Source: an uncultured Phycisphaerales bacterium (GTDB taxonomy: Bacteria; Planctomycetota; Phycisphaerae; Sedimentisphaerales; Anaerobacaceae). Taken from it: DNA of 18,044 nucleotides. The notes beneath the pieces are model-generated. The model saw nothing but the letters and a program-made list of their open reading frames with translations, ran no database searches and was not told the DNA's origin. The stretch lies in the NCBI GenBank assembly GCA_937927975.1, contig CALEZT010000044.1, forward strand, positions 1 to 18,044, read 5' to 3'. Numbering within the stretch: position 1 is the stretch's first letter; the number at the start of each line of letters is the position of its first letter. Shown piece after piece: positions 6,036-13,588 of this stretch. A program made the position numbers and the translations under genes.

Positions 6036-6824
6036 GTGCCAGATACCCGGGAACATCGCGGTCCACATCCTGACGACCGGGAGCTATTCGCCCCGGCCAT
6101 GCTGCCCAGATTGCGCCAGGCCGTGGAGGATTTCTCCCTGCTGCTGACCAAGGGCTACGCCGACAAGAGCAGTTTGAAGCTCGTCGGCGACCGGTTCAGC
6201 CTCACGCAACGCCAGCGAGTGGCCGTGATGCGAGGCTCCTGCTCGGACGGGCAACTTCAGTCGCGTCTGGCGCGTCGTGCTTCGGTCGAGGCCCTACACG
6301 GCCGGGACCTCGCCATCGATGGCTACAACCTCTTGATCACGATCGAGGCGGCCCTCGGCGGCGGCCTGATCTTTCGCGGCCGTGACGGATGCTTCCGCGA
6401 CCTGGCCAGCATCCACGGCACCTACCGCAAGGTCGAAGAAACCATCCCCGCGGCGGAACTGATCGGGGATTTCCTCACCGAGATCGGCGTCGGCCAACGT
6501 GTCGAGGGTGTCCCGCCCTCGGATCGCGGGCAAGATGCCCGCGACACAATCGCTCCTCAGGTCCTTTGGCTTCTCGACAGTCCGGTCTCCAACAGCGGCC
6601 GGCTCAAGACCCTCCTGAGCGACCTCGCCCGCAAGCACTCCTGGCCCTGGGAGATCCGCCTGACGATCAGTCCCGACGCGGAACTGAGCAAGACCGAGCA
6701 GATCGTCGTCAGCACCGACAGCGTCATCTTGGACGCCTGTCCCCGCTGGGCCAACCTCGCCGCGGAGATCCTCGCGCAGAGGCTCCCCCAAATCCTGGCG
6801 ATAGACCTTGCTCCAACGTCCTGA
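6036..6824 (+). CDS. DUF434 / DUF5616 domain protein with an in-frame palindromic insertion
   Basis: A 262-residue protein starting from GTG 6036 (an in-frame stop lies just upstream at 6015). Residues 1-70 carry the DUF434 pattern: HRGPHPDDRELF, LLTKGYADKSSLKLVGDRF and LTQRQRVAVMRGSCSD. The rest matches the companion C-terminal domain: IDGYNLLITIEAALGG, VLWLLDSPVSNSGRLKTLL and WANLAAEILAQ. The function of the family is not known; aspartates in IDGYN, LLDSPVSN and STDSVILD hint at a nuclease-like metal site, which is speculation. Between GVGQR and APQVLWLLD about 16 residues (GVPPSDRGQDARDT) are encoded by a palindromic repeat at 6499-6547, which appears to be an insertion tolerated in frame. 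Confidence 0.85.
   Translation: MPDTREHRGPHPDDRELFAPAMLPRLRQAVEDFSLLLTKGYADKSSLKLVGDRFSLTQRQRVAVMRGSCSDGQLQSRLARRASVEALHGRDLAIDGYNLLITIEAALGGGLIFRGRDGCFRDLASIHGTYRKVEETIPAAELIGDFLTEIGVGQRVEGVPPSDRGQDARDTIAPQVLWLLDSPVSNSGRLKTLLSDLARKHSWPWEIRLTISPDAELSKTEQIVVSTDSVILDACPRWANLAAEILAQRLPQILAIDLAPTS
6499..6547. repeat. Structured palindromic repeat inside the DUF434 gene
   Basis: Three nested or adjacent stems are visible: outer GTGTCG (6499-6504) with CGACAC (6542-6547), an inner GAGGG/CCCTC hairpin (6504-6520) and an inner CGCGGGCA-AGA-TGCCCGCG hairpin (6525-6543). The two inner stems share bases with the outer one, so the DNA or RNA can fold as a branched, cloverleaf-like form. The reading frame passes through without a stop. 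Confidence 0.7.
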
Positions 6825-7015
6825 GACACTTCTTCTCTCAGGACCGCAAGCTAACATGAGCAGTCGCTTTCCCATGAGTCTTGTCCTCGCTTCCTCTCTG
6901 CAAACAGGATCGAAACGCGTTCCAACCGATGGCGCCAATCACAGCACCGTCTGCCATGCCGATCGAGGAAAGGGCGTTCATGCGAAGTCGCTCGCGTTGC
7001 CGCGTCGATGCCTCG

Positions 7016-7603
7016 CTACGGATTGACGTCTCTCGGGCGACCCGAATCGATCTGAAGCAGCGCTTGCGGGAACACATAGGCAACGGGGCTCGGTCTTCCC
7101 TCCAGCCATGGCCGCTTCGTCGAGTGCGTCCGAATAAACCCGCGAAGCCTGTTCCACCATTTCAACGCCCCAGGGTGAGCCGGTTTGCCGACGGAACGAA
7201 ATCTACTCGCCGCCCAGGTAAACTCCGAACGCCCCAGACCGCCCAACGTCTCCCTGCCGTTCTCCCTGAATCGGAAGTAGTACGGGCCGGGCAAGTTCGC
7301 GCCGAACCAGGGATGCGTACATCCCTCCGAAGCCAGGGTTTGACCCCAACCCGCGAATGGATTCACGACAATCCCGTCTGGTACACCCGGCTTTCCGGAC
7401 GGGACATTAAGCGGCCCGGAGGGAATGTGCCAAATCGAATACTCCTTCTCTTCGATCTGCTCCAATTCGAACACGGCCCGCCAACGGTATCTGTGATTCG
7501 TTTCGCTCACCTTGACAATCCACGCCACCTCAGGTTCTGTATTGATCCAGTCGCGGATCACCCGAGCGTCATCTTTGGTCGCGTAGAAAATGATATCTGA
7601 CAT
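7016..7603 (-). CDS. Hypothetical protein
   Basis: A 195-residue protein with a clean frame. The ATG at 7603 is preceded by AGGGG at a suitable distance. It begins MSDIIFYATKDDARVIRDWI (a strand, then a helix), has an aromatic-rich middle (HPWFGANLPGPYYFRFREN) and ends with HPGALKWWNRLRGFI followed by VFPQALLQIDSGRPRDVNP. I recall similar 'HPxAxxWWxRLRRxI ... GRxRDxNP' tails in uncharacterised bacterial proteins but know no function. There is no signal peptide or membrane segment. It lies 64 bases downstream of the ClpP-like gene on the same strand and could be the last gene of that transcript. Confidence 0.7.
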   Translation of the reverse strand: MSDIIFYATKDDARVIRDWINTEPEVAWIVKVSETNHRYRWRAVFELEQIEEKEYSIWHIPSGPLNVPSGKPGVPDGIVVNPFAGWGQTLASEGCTHPWFGANLPGPYYFRFRENGRETLGGLGRSEFTWAASRFRSVGKPAHPGALKWWNRLRGFIRTHSTKRPWLEGRPSPVAYVFPQALLQIDSGRPRDVNP

Positions 7604-7667
7604 CTGTGACCCCTGACAATGTCGATGCCGCTCCGCCGAACACCCGAGGGGGTTCGAGCCGCCACCA

Positions 7668-8351
7668 TCAGTTCTCCCTGGCCGGCGCCCACCCTTCGAC
7701 GCCCGGCCTGCCCGGGCGAATCTGGTCGACGATTCCGAACTTCAGAGCCTCGTCGGGACCCATGAAGCAGGCCTTTTCCCCATCGTGCTCCATCCAGTCA
7801 GACGGCAGCTTCGCGTGCTGCTTCCAGAAGGCGATCAGTCGCTGATTGTCGGTCGTGTTCTGCCCGTAGTCGCCGTCTTGGTCGTAGAGGCCGCCGTGAA
7901 ACATGATCGAAGAGAACGGATACGCGTAGCGGACGCGCGTCCCGGCCGCGAGGATCATCGCGCCCGAGGAATGGGTCCCGCCGATGGCGTGCGTATTGAC
8001 AGGCGACTTGAGCTCTTTCACCACGTCGATGATGGCGAAGGCGTCGTCGATCCGGCCCCCTTCCGTCCGGATGTACAGATCGATCGGCTGGCCACTATCC
8101 TGCGAATCCAGGAGCAACAAGGCCCGCACGACCCGCTGCGTCATGCTGCCGTTGATGTCGGTGCCGATTACGATCTTGCGCTGCTCCAGAAGCGAGGCTT
8201 CGGTGGGACTGGCCGTGAACTCGATCCCGGCGTCGACGAACAGATCCACCACGTCCTCCGGCGCTATCGCGGGCTGGAACCGCTCGCCCAGCCAGAAGAG
8301 ACCGCCCAGGAAAACCACCATCGGCACCAGCCGTCCAACCATCTGCTTCAT
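7668..8351 (-). CDS. Membrane-anchored ClpP-like protein
   Basis: With the start at 8351 (AGGGA 6 bases upstream) the product has 227 residues. An N-terminal hydrophobic anchor (residues 8-20) is followed by a crotonase/ClpP fold: DLYIRTEGGRIDDAFAIID, IGGTHSSGAMILAAGTR and FSSIMFHGGLYD. By alignment with ClpP, Ser128 in THSSGA and His152 in IMFHGG are the expected nucleophile and base. The third member, an Asp in the 'ERDRF' position, falls on Ala194 in GEKACFMGPDEALKFG. Either another residue serves (Asp190 is close) or the protein is not a standard protease. Membrane anchoring is unlike housekeeping ClpP and closer to SppA/NfeD-like relatives. The gene follows carbonic anhydrase on the same strand. 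An upstream GTG at 8399 is possible but lacks a ribosome site. Confidence 0.75.
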   Translation of the reverse strand: MKQMVGRLVPMVVFLGGLFWLGERFQPAIAPEDVVDLFVDAGIEFTASPTEASLLEQRKIVIGTDINGSMTQRVVRALLLLDSQDSGQPIDLYIRTEGGRIDDAFAIIDVVKELKSPVNTHAIGGTHSSGAMILAAGTRVRYAYPFSSIMFHGGLYDQDGDYGQNTTDNQRLIAFWKQHAKLPSDWMEHDGEKACFMGPDEALKFGIVDQIRPGRPGVEGWAPAREN

Positions 8352-8400
8352 TCCGAATCCCTGCTCTGCACTGTCCCGATTCCCTGTTGTCGTTCCCACG

Positions 8401-9042
8401 CTACGCTCGTCCGTTCTCCCGGTCTTCCAGCGTCCTGAGTTCGGAGCGGGACGAGACGCACACGTCGAGGTCTTTCAGCAGGCCGTCGCAGATGGAATAG
8501 ATCCATCCGTGGATGGAGACCCCCTGCCCGCGTTCCCAGGCGCCTTGCAGCACCGTGGTGTTCCCCACGTTCATCACCTGCTGGACGACGTTCAATTCGC
8601 ACAGGCGGTCGAGCCGCTTCTGATCCATGTCCAGGCGGGACAGCTCGACCGCCCTCGCCCGCCGGATGTCGCGGATCGGGCGGAGCCAGTTGTCCACCAG
8701 CCCGTGCGGACGGTCCTCGGTCGCGGCGATGACGCCGCCGCAGCCGTAGTGGCCGCAGACGATGATATGCCGGACCTTCAGCACATCCACGGCGTACTGC
8801 AGCACGGACAGGCAGTTGAAATCGGAATGAAGCACGAGGTTGGCGATGTTGCGGTGGACGAACAGCTCGCCGGGCAACAGGCCCACGATCTCGTTGGCCG
8901 GCACCCGGCTGTCGGCGCATCCGATCCACAGGAACTCGGGCGTATGCTGCCCGACCAGACGCTTGAAGAAATCCGGATCGGTCGCGCAGCGGCCTGCAGC
9001 CCAGCAGCGGTTGTTCTCAAAGAGTTTGGGCAGAATCTTCAT
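8401..9042 (-). CDS. can: Beta-class carbonic anhydrase
   Basis: A 213-residue zinc enzyme interconverting CO2 and bicarbonate in the cytoplasm. Zinc ligands and catalytic residues are all visible: Cys42, Asp44 and Arg46 in CADSR, and His98 and Cys101 in CGHYGCGG. The surrounding sequence (RNIANLV, SVLQYAVDVLKV and a C-terminal VSIHGWIYSICDGLL) is typical of the bacterial Can/CynT clade and the length is normal. Its ATG at 9042 overlaps the TGA of the HAD gene by four bases (ATGA), so translation is probably coupled. The ClpP-like gene follows 49 bases after its stop. Confidence 0.95.
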   Translation of the reverse strand: MKILPKLFENNRCWAAGRCATDPDFFKRLVGQHTPEFLWIGCADSRVPANEIVGLLPGELFVHRNIANLVLHSDFNCLSVLQYAVDVLKVRHIIVCGHYGCGGVIAATEDRPHGLVDNWLRPIRDIRRARAVELSRLDMDQKRLDRLCELNVVQQVMNVGNTTVLQGAWERGQGVSIHGWIYSICDGLLKDLDVCVSSRSELRTLEDRENGRA

Positions 9043-9728
9043 CGTTCACCGGCATCCACAAGGTTTCGAATCGTATCAAGGCCAACCCGTTCGAGCGAGT
9101 CGACGATCAGTTCCGCGCCGTCGAGCTGGTCGGCCGGGACGGTGTTGGTCACCGCGATGCACCTGGCCCCTGCCGCTCTGGCGGCCTGGACCCCACTGGG
9201 TGCGTCCTCGAAGACGACGCACCGGTTCGCGGGCAGGCCCAGCCGCTCGATGGCGATCAGGAAGATCTGCGGGTCGGGCTTCTTCTTTTTCACGTCGCTG
9301 CCGCTGACGTAGGCCATCCGCTCATAGGGGACCTTGACCGCGGTCAGGATCGCCTCGGACAACTCCCGCGTCGCGGAGGTGGCGATGGAGAGGCGGAACC
9401 TGCCGTCCTGCAAGGCCGCATGGATCAGGTCCAGCACGCCGGGGAAAGCCGGCAGTCCCTCCTTGCGAACCGACTCCGTCAGCCCCCGCTCACGAGCCTC
9501 GGCGACCGCGTGGACCTGCTCATCCGTCAACTCCAGGCCGTGGACCCGTGCCCCCGCCCTGACGTACGCCTCCGCCCCCCTGCCGTACCCGGCCGCGAAG
9601 TCCGCGTACCGGACGCCCTTGAGGCCGAACATCTCGTCCAGCAGCCGAATTGTCACCTTGGCGTTGATCGGCTCGGTATCGCCGATCAACCCGTCCACGT
9701 CAAAGATCATGCCGTATTGTGCGTTCAT
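9039..9728 (-). CDS. HAD-family phosphatase (beta-phosphoglucomutase-like subfamily)
   Basis: A 229-residue HAD hydrolase. Motif I is FDVDGLIGDTEP with Asp10 nucleophile and Asp12 acid/base, motif II is SIATSAT (114-120), motif III is within the KKKK at 147-150, and motif IV is FEDAPSG (Glu174, Asp175). A helical cap domain lies between motifs I and II. This places it among small-molecule phosphatases and phosphomutases acting on sugar or related phosphates; the exact substrate cannot be read. The ATG at 9728 is preferred over a GTG at 9737 because GGGGTG sits 6 bases before it. It is the first clear gene of the HAD/carbonic anhydrase/ClpP-like cluster and is divergent from the sigma factor gene. 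Confidence 0.88.
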   Translation of the reverse strand: MNAQYGMIFDVDGLIGDTEPINAKVTIRLLDEMFGLKGVRYADFAAGYGRGAEAYVRAGARVHGLELTDEQVHAVAEARERGLTESVRKEGLPAFPGVLDLIHAALQDGRFRLSIATSATRELSEAILTAVKVPYERMAYVSGSDVKKKKPDPQIFLIAIERLGLPANRCVVFEDAPSGVQAARAAGARCIAVTNTVPADQLDGAELIVDSLERVGLDTIRNLVDAGER

Positions 9729-9900
9729 GCATTTCACCCCAAATCCGTTTTTAGGGCCGCTATGATAGCACCGACGCGGCGTTCTTGCGATTCTTTTCGC
9801 ATCCTCGCGAAAGACGCATCCATCGCGTAGACTAAAATCACCTCTTCGCGCGTCATAGTGGCGACGGTCGTTGGTTTCGAAACCATGAGGCGGATTGTTG

Positions 9901-10428
9901 ATGCTGGAAGACAGGCTGCTGCTGTGGAGACTGCAACGCGGCGATCGCGAAGCCCTGCGGCGGGTCTACGAGAAGTACAGACATGACCTGCTCGGGCTGG
10001 CCGTGACGCTGGCGAGGGACAAGGCCGCTGCGGAAGACGCGGTGCACGATGCATTCGTGTCGTTCGTGCGGTTCGCGCCCAGGTTGCGGCTGCGGACGAG
10101 CCTGCGGAGCTATCTGCTCAGCACGGTCGCCAACCGCTTGCGAAGCCTCAACCGGGCCAGCGTCCGGCAGACACCACTGACGGATGCGGCGGAATCACCG
10201 CCGCCGGAACTTGCGGCCTGGCAGGACGAGCGGACGAGGCTCATCGAGCAGGCCCTGGCGCAGCTTCCTTACGATCAACGAGAGGCCGTGATCCTCCACG
10301 TGCAGGTCGGGATGAAGTTCCGGGAGATCGCGAACTCCCAAAATGTGTCCATCAACACGATCCAGAGCCGCTATCGGTACGGCCTGGAGCGACTCCGTGC
10401 CCTCCTGGACGGAAAGGTGACGCCATGA
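9901..10428 (+). CDS. ECF-type RNA polymerase sigma factor
   Basis: A 175-residue two-domain sigma factor. Region 2 covers residues about 8-75 (GDREALRRVYEKYRHDLLGLA, then AAEDAVHDAFVSFVRF), and region 4 covers about 115-165 (ALAQLPYDQREAVILHVQVG, then FREIANSQNVSINTIQSRYR) with its helix-turn-helix for the -35 element. The ATG at 9901 is chosen because AGGCGG lies 7 bases upstream, although two TTG codons precede it in frame. The stop overlaps the next gene by four bases (ATGA), the standard sigma/anti-sigma arrangement. The 170-base divergent gap with the HAD gene holds short dyads (TTTCGC/GCGAAA near 9795-9815) and a TAGACT hexamer, but no clear ECF promoter. Confidence 0.92.
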   Translation: MLEDRLLLWRLQRGDREALRRVYEKYRHDLLGLAVTLARDKAAAEDAVHDAFVSFVRFAPRLRLRTSLRSYLLSTVANRLRSLNRASVRQTPLTDAAESPPPELAAWQDERTRLIEQALAQLPYDQREAVILHVQVGMKFREIANSQNVSINTIQSRYRYGLERLRALLDGKVTP

Positions 10429-11642
10429 CAGACCAGAACTCATTCGAGAACGTGATTCGGGACCACTGCGAGGCCAGGCAACGTGCCGCCCGCACGACGC
10501 CGGAATTCGACGAGAAGGTCCTTCATAGCGCCCTTGAGGCCCAGCGGCAGACGCAACAGCCACCTTCCGCCCCGGCCCAGGCCGGTGCAAGGAGATTCCT
10601 CATGCAAGGCAGAAAGACCCAAGTGGCGCTCGCCGCCCTCGTCATTGCAGCCGTCGTGCTCGGCGTATCCATATTCCACGCCTCGCCCCAAGCGGCCTAC
10701 GCGGTCGGCCAGACGATCGACGCCCTCAAGCGAATCGACACCGTCTATATGAAGGGCGAGTTCTACAGACAGGGCGAATTCGAATGCTGGATGCGGTTCG
10801 ACGGCGACCCCGACCGCCCGACCCACGTCTGGCTCGGGCGGGCCGGCGAGAACCTCTGCAAGATCTGCTCGCCCGAGGGCGTCTTCGGCCTGAACCGCCG
10901 AACCCATCGAATCCACTACGCCTCACGCGACGAGCGGGGCAAGGCCTGGATTCCCAAGTTCGGCAGCTTGTTCAAAGACACCCTTCGACAAGCCGGGTCG
11001 AGTGATCGCATCCGGATCGACGACGCCAACGACGTGATCACGATCCGCATCGCTGCCCCGCAGCGAGAGCAGGAGTTCGTTGTCGACGCGCAAACGAAGC
11101 TGCCGATGCGCTTCACGACGGTCCGCGACGACAATCCGATGGAGATGATGCGCCGGACGCTGGCCGTCAAGCACCTTACGGAGATCCGCTACAACGAGCA
11201 GCCACCGGCGGGGATCTTCGACAAGCCGGTCGACGCGGTCGTCGTTGAGAATGAGGTCGATTGCCAAGTCGATCCCGATCACGGCCTGCCCGCCGACGGC
11301 ATGACGCGGGAAGAAGCCTGCCTCGCGATCGTCAAGCAGTCGGGCCGGGCGCTTGTCGACCTCGACCAGGCCACGCTTCGCAGACTGAACCTGTCCTACC
11401 GCCTTTATCCGCCGCCGCTCTGGGAGCAGATCAAGAAGGCCAAGGAAGCAGGCCAATGGGTCAGCGAGGTCGTCGTCAGCGGCCCCCCCTACCAGGAAGG
11501 CGACCGATGGTACGTCCCGGTCGAAATCCGCAGCGGAATCGGCAATTCGGAAATGCAGAACGCCATGATCAAGTTCTACGAACTCGAACGCAAAACCTTC
11601 TGTTTCATCATCGGCTCAAAGGAGAAAGGTGTCGTGGATTGA
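10425..11642 (+). CDS. Membrane-anchored partner of the sigma factor, probable anti-sigma protein
   Basis: A 405-residue protein with a cytoplasmic N-terminal segment of about 60 residues, one membrane helix at about 66-84 (VALAALVIAAVVLGVSIF), and a large outside domain that looks like the beta-rich LolA/RseB fold (VYMKGEFYRQGEFECWMRFD, and EFVVDAQTKLPMRFTTVRDD). The position directly after an ECF sigma gene with an ATGA overlap is the main reason for the anti-sigma call. The cytoplasmic part has no clear zinc-binding H-x3-C-x2-C motif, so binding to the sigma factor is inferred, not seen. The C-terminal 130 residues (GMTREEACLAIVKQSG onward) appear to be a separate domain that I do not recognise. 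Confidence 0.72.
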   Translation: MTDQNSFENVIRDHCEARQRAARTTPEFDEKVLHSALEAQRQTQQPPSAPAQAGARRFLMQGRKTQVALAALVIAAVVLGVSIFHASPQAAYAVGQTIDALKRIDTVYMKGEFYRQGEFECWMRFDGDPDRPTHVWLGRAGENLCKICSPEGVFGLNRRTHRIHYASRDERGKAWIPKFGSLFKDTLRQAGSSDRIRIDDANDVITIRIAAPQREQEFVVDAQTKLPMRFTTVRDDNPMEMMRRTLAVKHLTEIRYNEQPPAGIFDKPVDAVVVENEVDCQVDPDHGLPADGMTREEACLAIVKQSGRALVDLDQATLRRLNLSYRLYPPPLWEQIKKAKEAGQWVSEVVVSGPPYQEGDRWYVPVEIRSGIGNSEMQNAMIKFYELERKTFCFIIGSKEKGVVD

Positions 11643-11706
11643 GAACAGACCGTACCCTGCACAGCAATCCGTTCGAGGATCGAAGAAACGAGTCGCAGTC
11701 AGAACT

Positions 11707-11750
11707 CTCATCCTGGGTCTGCGTGACACCAGAATCCCATCCGGGATGAG
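11707..11750. terminator. Imperfect stem-loop between convergent genes
   Basis: CTCATCC (11707-11713) pairs with GGATGAG (11744-11750), and TGGG/CCCA can extend it inward past a bulge. It lies in the 169-base gap between the convergent anti-sigma and hypothetical genes, where a bidirectional terminator is expected. No T-run follows on either strand, so it may only be a structured 3' end. Confidence 0.3.
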
Positions 11751-11811
11751 TATACCCCTTCCATCAGCGATTGAACTCGCCGCCGATACGAATGATCACC
11801 GGTTTGCCGAA

Positions 11812-12570
11812 TCATCGCGGTGAAGACGATATCGTCTCTTGACGGGACGCAAGACCTGGCCGGTCGGCGGCATAGCGTCGCAGGAAATCGTCGAGCGAGC
11901 CCCGCGCGAGATAGAATCGACTGACCGCTGTGCCCGTCCGGCCGGGACCGATATCGCCGAAACTGGGGGCCGCATGGATGCAACAGCGATCCAGATTGTC
12001 GAACAGGAACGCGGCGTCGACCACGACGGCGGCCATATACGAGCCCTCGGGCTGTGACAAGGTCACAATCCAGGACCCGTCGGTGCGACTCGGACTGGTG
12101 GCGCCGAAACCTCGCACGAAGATCGATTCCTTGCCCACCTCGGTCCGCTCGGGCAGGTAGAAACCGACGGTCGGCATATGTCCTTTCACTCGCTGTGTCC
12201 GAGCCATGCACAGGGGCTTGCCCTGAACCGACATATAGGTGCGTTCGAGCGTCCAGTCCTTGAAGTCGGGCGCTCCCGTCGGGTTGAGGCAGTTGAACGC
12301 GAAGACATCATGCCAGAGGAATTCCGTGTGATTGGTGACGGTCATCTCGACATCGACGTAGTCGCTGTGCGGGATCATCCGGACGCTGTATTGAATCCGC
12401 CCGCCCGGTCCCCAGGAGCAGGAGACGACGCCCTGCGGGTCCGGGCCGGCCCACTTGACCGAAACCTCGGGAAAGTTCAACAGCATGGCCTCCCGGCAGC
12501 CGATGGTCTCAGGAATACCCAGGGAGAACGCCTGATCGTTCAGCTCGGGGACTTTCGCCGTCACGTTCAT
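11812..12570 (-). CDS. Hypothetical protein, beta-sandwich-like
   Basis: With the ATG at 12570 (GGGTGG 3-8 bases upstream) the product has 252 residues rich in beta strands: FSLGIPETIGCREAMLLNFP, RMIPHSDYVDVEMTVTNHTE, WHDVFAFNCLNPTGAPDF and HAAPSFGDIGPGRTGT. The pattern recalls planctomycete proteins of a sugar-mutarotase-like or DUF4380-like type but I cannot assign a family. No signal peptide is visible. The frame is open upstream to about 12750 and the stretch just before the ATG (RIVLQPQGGT) could belong to the domain, so the natural N-terminus, perhaps with a signal peptide, may have been lost at the junction with the integrase region. Confidence 0.6.
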   Translation of the reverse strand: MNVTAKVPELNDQAFSLGIPETIGCREAMLLNFPEVSVKWAGPDPQGVVSCSWGPGGRIQYSVRMIPHSDYVDVEMTVTNHTEFLWHDVFAFNCLNPTGAPDFKDWTLERTYMSVQGKPLCMARTQRVKGHMPTVGFYLPERTEVGKESIFVRGFGATSPSRTDGSWIVTLSQPEGSYMAAVVVDAAFLFDNLDRCCIHAAPSFGDIGPGRTGTAVSRFYLARGSLDDFLRRYAADRPGLASRQETISSSPR

Positions 12571-12682
12571 CGTCCCACCCTGGGGCTGCAATACGATTCG
12601 ACCCGAGGGCCCGGGCCGTTGCGGACGCGTGCCGGCGGCTTCCCGGGCGTGCTGCACGGGATTCAAGGGCGAAACGGCTTTG

Positions 12683-12811
12683 TCACGAGAAATCCGGCAA
12701 GGAAGGCCAGTTCCCGTCGGAGCATCGTCGCATCGCTTCGGCCAGCGTCATATCAAGACTCTCGAAGTCGATCTCTTCAGTACGCAGGATTCCAACGGCA
12801 AGCGGGACATC
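12683..12811 (-). pseudogene. Possible C-terminal gene fragment upstream of the integrase
   Basis: On the minus strand the frame ending at 12683 reads EDVPLAVGILRTEEIDFESL, DMTLAEAMRRCSD, GNWPSLPDFS. The composition is protein-like, and the ending (A-x-x-x-C-x-x-G-x-W-P) resembles the C-termini of phage-type PD-(D/E)XK nucleases. The frame continues into the antisense of the integrase without a start. It may be a leftover of the element's cargo. The evidence is weak. Confidence 0.25.
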
Positions 12812-12815
12812 CTCG

Positions 12816-13565
12816 TTGAAGACCGCTGTCACCGGCAACAAGGCTCGCGAGTACTTCCTGAGCCGCCAGGACGCGGAGAAGCTCCTTGGAGCCTGCCCGA
12901 ACATCGAATGGAAACTGATCTTCGCTTTGGCGAGGTTCGCCGGGCTGCGGACTCCGAGCGAGACGCTGCTGCTGCGCTGGCCCAACATCGATTGGGAGCG
13001 GGGCCGAATGCTGGTGCGGAGTCCAAAGACCGAACATCATCCCGGCGGCGCGTCCCGCCTTGTACCGATCTTCCCCGAACTTCGCCCCCTGCTGATGGAG
13101 GCGTTCGAGATGGCCGAGCCAGGGACGGAGTTCGTGATCGCCAAGCACCGTGTGATGGGAGCCAACCTGCGAACGCATCTGCTGCGGATCATGGAGAAGG
13201 CCGGGGTGAAACCGTGGCCGAAACTTTTTCAAAATCTTCGGTCAACCCGTCAGACGGAGCTTTGCCAGGACTGGCCGGAACACGTCGTCTGCGCCTGGCT
13301 GGGTAACAGTCGGCTCGTCGCCCGCGAGCACTATCTCCAGGTGACCGATGAGCACTTCGAAAAAGCGGCACAGTTTCCGGCACAGCAGCCCTGTGCGGCC
13401 AACTGCGAGGAAATGCGCACGTCCGGGAAAAACCTGCCTGAAGGCTCAAAAATGCAGGTTCTCGCAGGAAACAGCGTCTCCATGCAGGCGCAGAAAGTGG
13501 GCGGCAGAGGACTTGAACCTCTGACCCCCAGCGTGTCGAGCTGGTGCTCTAGCCAACTGAGCTAG
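12816..13565 (+). pseudogene. Tyrosine integrase, N-terminally truncated, running into tRNA-Val
   Basis: From TTG 12816 the frame encodes 249 residues. The catalytic domain is complete: Arg in AGLRTPSETLLLRW, Lys in VRSPKTEHH, the QNLRSTRQTEL segment in place of H-x-x-R, and Tyr in REHYLQVTDEHFEKAA. The segment NKAREYFLSRQDAEKLLGAC is the usual start of this domain in integrases that I associate with planctomycetes. The N-terminal SAM-like core-binding domain (normally some 120-150 residues) is absent and no ribosome site precedes the TTG, so it is probably inactive. The last 22 codons (GGRGLEPLTPSVSS and so on) lie within the antisense of the tRNA-Val gene and the stop is inside its D-arm. 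This marks the tRNA as the attachment site of the former element, which would extend to the left. Confidence 0.8.
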
Positions 13566-13571
13566 CCGCCC
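13498..13571 (-). tRNA. tRNA-Val (anticodon GAC)
   Basis: The 74-base minus-strand sequence folds as a full cloverleaf. The acceptor GGGCGGC pairs with GCCGCCC, with A as discriminator. The D-arm is GCTC/GAGC, the anticodon stem is CCAGC/GCTGG around loop TCGACAC (anticodon GAC), and the T-arm is AGAGG/CCTCT around TTCAAGT. CCA is not encoded. It lies downstream of the pseudopilin genes on the same strand and overlaps the integrase 3' end on the other strand; its 3' half is the likely attachment site. Confidence 0.95.
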
Positions 13572-13588
13572 ATACCAAAGGTCTGGAC

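Noticed and set aside
6838..7083. Small minus-strand open frame after the hypothetical gene
   Set aside because: It overlaps the end of the hypothetical gene in another frame and has no ribosome site or recognisable sequence. The gap 6825-7015 otherwise shows nothing.
8348..8929. Minus-strand open frame overlapping carbonic anhydrase and the ClpP-like start
   Set aside because: Arg/Pro-rich shadow of the carbonic anhydrase gene, without any motif.
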